NCBI GenBank assembly: GCA_030832695.1
Contig: JAURIP010000024.1
Span: 1 to 11,806 of the forward strand
Reading direction: 5' to 3'
From: Sediminibacterium sp.
Lineage (GTDB): Bacteria; Bacteroidota; Bacteroidia; Chitinophagales; Chitinophagaceae
Length of the DNA: 11,806 nucleotides
Every line of letters begins with the position of its first letter. Within the stretch, counting starts at the first letter, position 1. The translations under genes were made by a program, and so were the position numbers. The notes below the pieces were generated by a model, which saw nothing but the letters and a program-made list of their open reading frames with translations, was not told the DNA's origin and made no database searches. This document shows positions 6,154 through 11,806 of the stretch, piece after piece.

Positions 6154-7023
6154 TTAATCCAATAAATCAGCTAAGTCGTTTAAATCTTTTTGCTTGTATT
6201 GTAATGTGGTGCTTTGGAAACATTTTGAAAATTCTATTAAAAGTTTCTTTATTATTCTGATGTTGGATAATTTTTTATAATACATGTTCTTTGGTTCAAT
6301 ATTGGATCTTAAAAAATATTGGTCCAAATCCTTTTGTGAAAAAGCATGTCCCGTAGTTCCTTCAACATAGAATTGAATAAATTCTTGTGGATTAGGATAA
6401 ACCTCAGTATCATCCCAGTCGGAGGAATAAAATGCAATGATACATTGCTTAGGGATGTTGATGAATTCAGCATCAATTTCTAGTTGTGCGCAAAGCTCTG
6501 CATACAAAATGGTATTGGCAAATGCATTACCTTTTTTAGCTTGCAAAGGACCGGACATTAAAAATTCATCTGGTTTATTATAATTAATTTCAACCCCTTT
6601 GATTTGATAATAATTATATAAAATATTTTTGATCACATTGGCTTGCTCTAATGGCGTTAAATAATTATTTAACTCTAACCATATGTTTCGTCTAATTTTT
6701 TCTAATTGATGTCTTAGGGTGTCAGTAGCTAACTCGGGATATTGAAATTTTGTGACAAGCAATGATCCTTCGAGTAAAGAGGGCGCAGGTTTTGATTTCC
6801 ACTGCGTAAATGCTTCTTTTAAATCATGAAGGCGTAATTTATATATCATCCTTTCAATACGCTCTAAAGTATTTTCATCCAATGTGTTTTCCCAAAGATT
6901 TTCTAAATCAGGAATGATGGGTGATCCATAGTCTAATAACCTGTCTGAAATGGTATTAAATACTTCCTCATCTGGGTCGTCAATCAGTTGGAATAAGGCA
7001 GTAATTTCGGATGCGTTTGGCAT
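6154..7023 (-). CDS. SirB1/transglutaminase-like family protein, possibly inactive
   Basis: The translation resembles the SirB1 (Transglut_core2) family. About residues 164-200 (from ATG 7023, 289 aa) read KKGNAFANTILYAELC then INIPKQCIIAF, aligning by eye with the family pattern KGNP..L..LY..LA and N.PGHF.L. YVEGTTGHAFSQKDLDQYF (219-237) matches the later 'D..N.G..LS..E' segment. The N-terminal 90 residues are helical and HEAT-like (ALFQLIDDPDEEVFN). The Cys and His expected of an active transglutaminase-like protease are not visible: Asn/Ala follow the KGN position and PKQC replaces PGHF, so catalysis is doubtful. The frame extends to a TTG at 7056, but that TTG lies in a TCAATTTG promoter-like box, and ATG 7023 starts just before the folded N-terminus. 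It leads the csaA-ogt cluster. Molecular function is unknown; family call is moderately sure. Confidence 0.72.
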   Translation of the reverse strand: MPNASEITALFQLIDDPDEEVFNTISDRLLDYGSPIIPDLENLWENTLDENTLERIERMIYKLRLHDLKEAFTQWKSKPAPSLLEGSLLVTKFQYPELATDTLRHQLEKIRRNIWLELNNYLTPLEQANVIKNILYNYYQIKGVEINYNKPDEFLMSGPLQAKKGNAFANTILYAELCAQLEIDAEFINIPKQCIIAFYSSDWDDTEVYPNPQEFIQFYVEGTTGHAFSQKDLDQYFLRSNIEPKNMYYKKLSNIRIIKKLLIEFSKCFQSTTLQYKQKDLNDLADLLD

Positions 7024-7224
7024 ATTTAGCAAATACTTAGTTTTTTCAATATTCAAATTGACGTAAAATATGGTGAATTGTTCATTTTAGTTATCCCAAT
7101 GGTGTGGATATATTTAACAATAGTTTACATAATAAATAGAATTATTATTCGTTCGAGTAAATATTCTCAATTTCTGCGTTATATTATTATTAATTGTCTT
7201 TTCTTTGTAGATATACTATTTCAT
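7024..7224. promoter_or_regulatory. Divergent intergenic region between the SirB1-like gene and the desaturase gene
   Basis: This very AT-rich stretch of about 200 bp separates two divergent starts and must carry both promoters. On the minus strand, TCAATTTG (7061 to 7054) is a 7/8 match to TAnnTTTG, 30 nt before ATG 7023. On the plus strand, TTTCTTTG (7200-7207) is also 7/8, 17 nt before the desaturase ATG. Neither has a clear -33 TTG at the expected spacing. The plus-strand frame upstream of 7225 is open and hydrophobic (from TTG 7078) but is probably AT-rich leader, not protein. Confidence 0.5.
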
Positions 7225-8316
7225 ATGTCAAACGAAACTACTGCGACCCCCAAATTTCCTGTAATGGCAAAATCATTACATGCTGAATTAAAGCGTCGCG
7301 TTAATTTATATTTAGAGGAACATTCAGTTACGGCAACTGGTAATTATAAATTGTTTTCAAAAGCAATTATTTTACTATGTTTATTTGTTGTTACCTATAT
7401 ACATTTGGTATTTTTTACACCACCCACTTTTTATGCAATATTGGAGTGTGTCCTTTTTGGTGGTTTAATTGCCGCTATTGGTTTTAATGTGATGCATGAT
7501 GGAAGCCATGGTAGTTTTAGTAAGTACAACTGGTTAAATAAATTAGCATCCTCTTCTATAAGTGTATTAGGAGCGAGTCGTTTTATGTGGGCATCAAAAC
7601 ATGTAACAATACACCATACTTTTACCAATATTGAAGGAGTAGACGATGATATTGAAGTGGGCGCTTTAATGCGTATGGCACCGAATCAAAAGCATTATAT
7701 ATTGCATCGTTTTCAATATATTTATTTTTGGGTTTTATACATGTTATTGTATATTTTCTGGATTTTCTATACCGATTATAAAAAATATTTTTCAAAAAAA
7801 ATCGGGTCTGTGCCATTGAAAAAAATGAGTATTGCAGATCATTTAGAATTTTGGATTGTTAAACTTTACCATGCTGCTGTATTTATTATTATACCAGTAT
7901 ATATGGTGGGATGGGTAAGTTGGTTAGTCGGATTTTTTGTGACTGGTTGTTTTGCAGGCTTTATTTTAAGTATTGTATTTCAATTGGCGCACACTGTTAC
8001 AGAAACTGAGTTTCCTGTTGCCATTCAGCCTGAAAATGTGATGCCTGATGAATTTGCAGCACATCAAATAATGACCACTGCTAACTTTGCAACTAAAAGC
8101 AAATTGGTAAGCTGGTTGGTAGGTGGATTGAATTTCCAAATTGAGCATCATTTGTTTCCTAAAATATCACATGTACATTATCCTGCAATTTCAAAAATTG
8201 TTAAAGACACCTGTGCTGATTTTAAATTAAAATACAATGAATACCCTACGGTATTAAGTGCAATTCGCGCGCATGTATTACATCTTAAATCATTAAGTAA
8301 GCCCAGCTTCGCTTAA
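7225..8316 (+). CDS. Membrane fatty-acid desaturase (acyl-CoA/linoleoyl-CoA desaturase-like)
   Basis: This is an integral-membrane di-iron desaturase that introduces a double bond into an acyl chain using O2 and an electron donor. The 363 aa from ATG 7225 carry the three histidine boxes: HDGSH at 91-95, HVTIHH at 126-131 and QIEHH at 305-309, plus an extra His256 in QLAHT. The Gln-type third box is characteristic of front-end and linoleoyl-CoA desaturases (COG3239 type). No cytochrome b5 domain is fused, so electrons come from a separate ferredoxin or cytochrome. Hydrophobic spans occur at about 47-88, 164-182 and 218-255. Regiospecificity cannot be read from sequence. The longer frame from TTG 7078 adds 49 hydrophobic residues; I prefer 7225 because MSNETTATPKFPVMAKSLHAEL resembles the usual soluble N-terminus followed by the TGNYKLFSK segment. 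It is the only gene of its transcript. Confidence 0.9.
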   Translation: MSNETTATPKFPVMAKSLHAELKRRVNLYLEEHSVTATGNYKLFSKAIILLCLFVVTYIHLVFFTPPTFYAILECVLFGGLIAAIGFNVMHDGSHGSFSKYNWLNKLASSSISVLGASRFMWASKHVTIHHTFTNIEGVDDDIEVGALMRMAPNQKHYILHRFQYIYFWVLYMLLYIFWIFYTDYKKYFSKKIGSVPLKKMSIADHLEFWIVKLYHAAVFIIIPVYMVGWVSWLVGFFVTGCFAGFILSIVFQLAHTVTETEFPVAIQPENVMPDEFAAHQIMTTANFATKSKLVSWLVGGLNFQIEHHLFPKISHVHYPAISKIVKDTCADFKLKYNEYPTVLSAIRAHVLHLKSLSKPSFA

Positions 8317-8340
8317 TGTTATATTACGCAGTTATTGTGT

Positions 8341-8380
8341 AAACAAAAAGGACGCCGATGTATCGGCGTCCTTTTTGTTT
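8341..8380. terminator. Bidirectional intrinsic terminator between desaturase and topA
   Basis: Bases 8341-8358 and 8363-8380 form a perfect 18-bp inverted repeat with loop TGTA. The GC-rich core (GGACGCCGA / TCGGCGTCC) is flanked by A-runs on the left and T-runs on the right, so the RNA from either strand makes a hairpin ending in a U-rich tract. It lies 24 nt after the desaturase stop and 44 nt after the topA stop, serving both convergent genes. Confidence 0.93.
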
Positions 8381-8424
8381 TATTTCAGTTTTATCTTTGT
8401 AATGTGATTCAGCAATCCATTTAC

Positions 8425-10782
8425 TTAAGATGCTTTCTTTCTTCTTGCTACTTTGCGTGGAGGATTCGCTTTTAATTCAGCGATGATGGCATTCACTTCT
8501 TCAATGGTTAAGGTTTCTACTTTTTCTTGTTGTTCCTTATTTAACTTATAGTTTCTTAATCCTTGTTTGATATAAGGTCCATAAGGTCCGCGTAATAATT
8601 GAATTTTCTCTTTTTCAAATACTTTAATGGTACGCTCATCCTTGGCTTTGCGCTTTTCTGCAATCATAGGAGTTAATTCCTCCAGAGTAACGGTGTAGGG
8701 GTCCATTTCCTTATTCAGGGAGTAAAACTTCTTCGCATGGGCCGCATAGGGGCCAAATCGACCAATATTAACAGATACATCCTCGTCTTCAAATTGTCCT
8801 AAAGTACGGGGTAGTTTAAATAATTCCAAAGCTTCCTCAAAACTGATGGTTTCAATACTTTGAGATGCCTTCAATTTTGCAAATCTTGGTTTTTCTTCTT
8901 CATCCTGATGTCCTATTTGAACCATTGGGCCATAACGCCCCATTCTGGTGATCAATTTTTTGCCACTTACAGGGTCGAAGCCTAATTCTCTTTCCCCTTT
9001 GGCTCTTTCTGCGTTTTCTAAGGTATGTTCAATAGTGGTGTGGAAGGGTTCGTAAAAAGAGGCAAGCATGTCGCTCCATAATAGTTTTCCTGCAGCAATT
9101 TCATCAAATTCGCCTTCAATTTTAGCAGTAAAGTTAAAATCCATGACTTTTGAAAAGTGTAATTTTAAAAAGTCAGTCACCACCAAACCTAAATCAGTAG
9201 GGGATAATTTATTTTTTTCAGCACCCGTTATTTCTGAAGAAGTCACGGTAGTTATTTCATCCTTATTATTTAAAGATAGAATTTGAAAGTTCCTTTTGTT
9301 ACCTTCTTTTTCTCTTTTCTCAACATAATTACGCTTCATGATGGTGGAAATAGTAGGCGCATAGGTAGAGGGACGACCAATACCTAATTCTTCTAATTTT
9401 TTTACCAATGAAGCTTCTGTATATCTTGCACTAGGTCTGCTGAAACGCTCAAGCCCTGTCATTTCAATAAAGTCAAGAACTTGACCAACTGCTAAAGGCG
9501 GTAGTAAGCTTTCTTCTCCTTCCCCTGCCGTTGTCTCTTCATCCTCGTCGTCATTACTCTCTAAATATACTTTTAAGAAACCATCAAATTTCATCACTTC
9601 ACCTGAAGCAGATAGGGTTTCTTTATTCGTAGATACTTCAATTTTTGCCACCGTTTTTTCAAATTGTGCGTCACTCATTTGAGAAGCAATAGTTCGCTTC
9701 CAAATTAATTCATATAATCTATTTAAGTCTGCGTCGTCTACCTTGCTTTCATTCATGTAGGTAGGTCGAATTGCTTCGTGCGCTTCCTGTGCATTTTCGT
9801 TTTTATTTTTAAACTTACGCGGCTGGTAATATTTTGCACCAAAGCTTGAATTGATTTCCGCTTTAATGGCATCCACTGCAGTTTCACTCAAACTGATACT
9901 ATCAGTTCTCATGTAAGTGATTTTACCACTCTCGTATAATTTTTGTGCAAGTAACATTGTTTTACTTACGCTATATCCTAATTTTCTTGATGCTTCTTGT
10001 TGTAATGTGGAAGTAGTGAAAGGTGCTGATGGCGTGCGTTTCCCGTCTTTAACACTAATGTCTTTTACAGTATATTTTGCACCCTTGCATTCATTTAAAA
10101 ACTTTTCAGCAGCCGATCCTGTGGCTAATTTTTGTGGTCCCTCTGCTTTGAATTTTACTTTTTTCTTATTGATGTCTGGTGCAGTAAATAGGGCAGATAT
10201 TTTAAAAACACTCTCCGGTAAAAATTGGTTGATTTCTCTTTCCCGCTCGGCAATTAATCTTACTGCGACACTTTGCACACGACCCGCGCTTAAACTTTTT
10301 TGCATACCAATCTTACGCCAAAGTACTGGGCTTAATTCAAAACCAACAATTCTATCTAAAATACGGCGTGCTTGTTGCGCATCTACTAAATCCATATTGA
10401 TGAACCTTGGATTTTCAACTGCTTTTTTAATTGCTGGTGCAGTAATCTCATGAAATACGATACGCTTTGTTTTTTTAGGATCTAAACCAAGTACTTCTGC
10501 TAGATGCCAACTGATACTTTCTCCCTCACGGTCCTCATCCGATGCTAGCCAAACCTCCTTGGCTTTCTTTGCCATGGATTTTAAATCTTTTACTACTTTT
10601 TCCTTGTCCGATGGTACTGCGTATCTTGGTGAAAATTTATTTTTAAGGTCAATTCCCATCTCGCTTTTCTCTAAATCTCGGATATGACCATAGCAACTTC
10701 TTACTTCAAAATCTTCTCCCAAAATTTTCTCAATGGTCTTTGCCTTTGCAGGGGACTCCACGATTAATAGGTTCTTTGCCAT
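8425..10782 (-). CDS. topA: DNA topoisomerase I (type IA)
   Basis: This enzyme relaxes negative supercoils through a transient 5'-phosphotyrosine link. The 785 aa open with the Toprim domain: LLIVESPAKA contains Glu9, and SDEDREGE at 81-88 binds Mg2+. The cleavage domain follows, with SAGRVQSVAVRLIAERE at 165-181 and KITYMRTDS giving catalytic Tyr290 and Arg292. EAHEAIRPT is at 333-341 and GIGRPSTYA at 467-475. An acidic linker (about 411-425) interrupts domain II. The C-terminus carries three 'G-x-Y/F-G-P' repeat modules (615-619, 674-678, 732-736) of the kind seen in Toprim_Crpt domains, then a Lys/Arg-rich tail. There are only two cysteines (30 and 232), so the E. coli-type zinc fingers are absent, as expected for this lineage. 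The ATG at 10782 begins at the canonical MAKNLLIVES. The gene is flanked by a two-way terminator and by a palindrome upstream. Confidence 0.97.
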   Translation of the reverse strand: MAKNLLIVESPAKAKTIEKILGEDFEVRSCYGHIRDLEKSEMGIDLKNKFSPRYAVPSDKEKVVKDLKSMAKKAKEVWLASDEDREGESISWHLAEVLGLDPKKTKRIVFHEITAPAIKKAVENPRFINMDLVDAQQARRILDRIVGFELSPVLWRKIGMQKSLSAGRVQSVAVRLIAEREREINQFLPESVFKISALFTAPDINKKKVKFKAEGPQKLATGSAAEKFLNECKGAKYTVKDISVKDGKRTPSAPFTTSTLQQEASRKLGYSVSKTMLLAQKLYESGKITYMRTDSISLSETAVDAIKAEINSSFGAKYYQPRKFKNKNENAQEAHEAIRPTYMNESKVDDADLNRLYELIWKRTIASQMSDAQFEKTVAKIEVSTNKETLSASGEVMKFDGFLKVYLESNDDEDEETTAGEGEESLLPPLAVGQVLDFIEMTGLERFSRPSARYTEASLVKKLEELGIGRPSTYAPTISTIMKRNYVEKREKEGNKRNFQILSLNNKDEITTVTSSEITGAEKNKLSPTDLGLVVTDFLKLHFSKVMDFNFTAKIEGEFDEIAAGKLLWSDMLASFYEPFHTTIEHTLENAERAKGERELGFDPVSGKKLITRMGRYGPMVQIGHQDEEEKPRFAKLKASQSIETISFEEALELFKLPRTLGQFEDEDVSVNIGRFGPYAAHAKKFYSLNKEMDPYTVTLEELTPMIAEKRKAKDERTIKVFEKEKIQLLRGPYGPYIKQGLRNYKLNKEQQEKVETLTIEEVNAIIAELKANPPRKVARRKKAS

Positions 10783-10833
10783 ACGATCTTTGGGTGTTTA
10801 TAAATTGAAAATCAACTATTTATGTTTAATGAA

Positions 10834-10852
10834 ATTGGCATTGAATGCCAAT
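10834..10852. promoter_or_regulatory. Perfect palindrome upstream of topA (candidate operator or weak terminator)
   Basis: ATTGGCATT-G-AATGCCAAT is a perfect 9-bp inverted repeat around one base, located 52-70 nt upstream of the topA ATG and 59 nt beyond the hydrolase stop. The near-zero spacer suits a dimeric DNA-binding protein better than a hairpin. A stem with a triloop could also form in the hydrolase mRNA, but it is followed by only a short T-tract (TTTC). No TAnnTTTG box is evident nearby on the minus strand. Confidence 0.45.
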
Positions 10853-10910
10853 CCCATATTCTTTTCTCGCGATGCAATATTAGAGCTTTCACTGAAAAAA
10901 TAAAAATTAC

Positions 10911-11786
10911 CTAGTCTTCAGGGGCTAAAAATGCCATTATTTTATCAATAACCGCTTGCGTTTTATATACTTTATTATGTCCTAATCCTTTGGTTATCAA
11001 GAAATTAATGTTTTTTGGAGCTTTTTCTTGAAAATTAATTAAATCTTTATAAGGACAAACCTTATCCTCGGCATCATGTACCCAAAGAACGGGACCGGTG
11101 TAATTTTCAATGGCCCGATCTGCTTCAAAGTGGGTAATCGGATGTGTTGTTAAAGTTGCCGCATAGGTTATAAATGCGGTTTTTATGACTTCACTTAATC
11201 GCATTAAATCAAAATAATTATTAAAAGAGGTGGTGGTCTTAGTTGCTGGTGCAATTAAGACAAACTTGTGTTGTTCGGGATTGGGTATGGTTTCAGCTAA
11301 CATCGCTAAAGCGATACCCCCTAAGGAATGACCTATAAAATGATCCACTGGACCGACTGCTTTGATGACTTGTTCAATGGCATTTAAATAAAGTATTATA
11401 TTAATGTATTTGCCTTGACTTAAGCCATGTCCTGGGGCGTCAAAAATCAAAACACGAAAGCCCATTTTTAATAATGGCGCAACATATTGTTCAAATTTAT
11501 ATCCGTAGCTACCATAGCCGTGTATAATAAGCACGGTTTTGTTGTTGCTTTTTTGCGAAATCCATTCATATCCTTTTAACTGAATACCATCAGGTAAGCT
11601 TACTGTTAATGGGTTGGCTTGGTGAAAAATGGCAGGTGCCTTTTTTTTCTTGTACTTGGGATAGGGGGTGCAAAATAATTCAAAGGCTTTCTGCCCAGCA
11701 ATAGCGGGTGAAACAAGGGCTAGGGTTTTGAATTTAGTCCTCAAATACTTTAAGTACATTCTTTCGGAAAACCCTGTTATGGCCAT
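10911..11786 (-). CDS. Alpha/beta-hydrolase fold protein (serine hydrolase)
   Basis: This is a 291-aa single-domain alpha/beta hydrolase. The catalytic set is complete by pattern: GHSLGG gives nucleophile Ser154, HDAEDKVCP gives Asp241 after the late strand, and GLGHNKVY gives His270. VLIIHGYGS (85-93) supplies the oxyanion HG motif, and IFDAPGHGLSQGK (114-126) is the usual loop after strand 4. The overall pattern resembles lysophospholipase/esterase-like hydrolases, but the substrate cannot be told. The first 45 residues are basic and mildly hydrophobic (about 20-40) and could form a membrane-associating helix; they lack a convincing signal-peptide cleavage site. The start ATG at 11786 leaves only 20 bases before the window edge, so the promoter is not visible; a second Met at residue 10 is an alternative start. 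It lies upstream of topA in the same direction, with a 128-nt gap, so co-transcription is uncertain. Confidence 0.85.
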   Translation of the reverse strand: MAITGFSERMYLKYLRTKFKTLALVSPAIAGQKAFELFCTPYPKYKKKKAPAIFHQANPLTVSLPDGIQLKGYEWISQKSNNKTVLIIHGYGSYGYKFEQYVAPLLKMGFRVLIFDAPGHGLSQGKYINIILYLNAIEQVIKAVGPVDHFIGHSLGGIALAMLAETIPNPEQHKFVLIAPATKTTTSFNNYFDLMRLSEVIKTAFITYAATLTTHPITHFEADRAIENYTGPVLWVHDAEDKVCPYKDLINFQEKAPKNINFLITKGLGHNKVYKTQAVIDKIMAFLAPED

Positions 11787-11806
11787 TATTTTTAAAAATT
11801 TGTGCA

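Noticed and set aside
6069..6260. Plus-strand open frame of 63 codons across the csaA / SirB1-like junction
   Set aside because: Antisense to two supported genes and without protein-like features.
8392..8399. TATCTTTG, an exact TAnnTTTG match on the plus strand after the desaturase gene
   Set aside because: It points antisense into the 3' end of topA, has no -33 element at 19-21 nt (the nearest TTTG is 14 nt away) and no plus-strand gene follows.
9917..10453. Plus-strand open frame of 178 codons opposite topA
   Set aside because: It is antisense to a well-conserved part of topA, shows no recognisable motif and is a by-product of topA codon use.

Overview
The window looks like an ordinary chromosomal stretch from a low-GC (clearly AT-rich by eye) member of the Bacteroidota, most likely near the Chitinophagaceae. 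Four things point there. There is a large TonB-dependent outer-membrane receptor ending in a terminal Phe. LepB has an extra multi-pass N-terminal module and a long insert. TopA has C-terminal repeat modules in place of zinc fingers. Starts lack a Shine-Dalgarno sequence, sit in A/T-rich leaders, and are sometimes preceded by a TAnnTTTG -7-type promoter box. The family-level assignment is inference from protein flavour, not from a marker gene.

Layout. Positions 1-1980 (+) hold the 3' part of a TonB-dependent receptor gene, closed by a strong intrinsic terminator. Positions 2106-5290 (+) hold pdhB (pyruvate dehydrogenase E1 beta), lepB (signal peptidase I) and cdd (cytidine deaminase). A hairpin plus T-run stands directly in front of both lepB and cdd. 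Positions 5292-7023 (-) hold a compact probable operon read right to left: a SirB1/transglutaminase-like protein, csaA (tRNA-binding/chaperone-like protein) and ogt (O6-alkylguanine-DNA alkyltransferase). csaA and ogt overlap by one base, and cdd and ogt converge with one base between their stop codons. A roughly 200-bp divergent intergenic region then leads to a membrane fatty-acid desaturase (7225-8316, +). A perfect 18-bp inverted repeat, an apparent two-way terminator, separates it from topA (8425-10782, -). A 128-bp gap containing a perfect 9-bp palindrome lies between topA and an upstream alpha/beta hydrolase gene (10911-11786, -).

The genes are mainly housekeeping: central carbon metabolism, protein export, nucleoside salvage, DNA repair, membrane-lipid modification and DNA topology. 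They do not form one pathway. I see no tRNA or rRNA gene, CRISPR array, insertion sequence, prophage or defence cassette, and no convincing new multi-gene system. The points most worth a second look are the terminator/promoter overlap before lepB, the hairpin just ahead of cdd, the palindrome upstream of topA, the LepB insert, and the SirB1-like protein that lacks a canonical catalytic Cys/His at the expected places.

Several longest open frames overstate the gene. The lepB, cdd, desaturase and SirB1-like frames all extend upstream to TTG or GTG codons inside terminators or promoter-like sequence. Internal ATG starts are preferred, with the reasons given in each entry.
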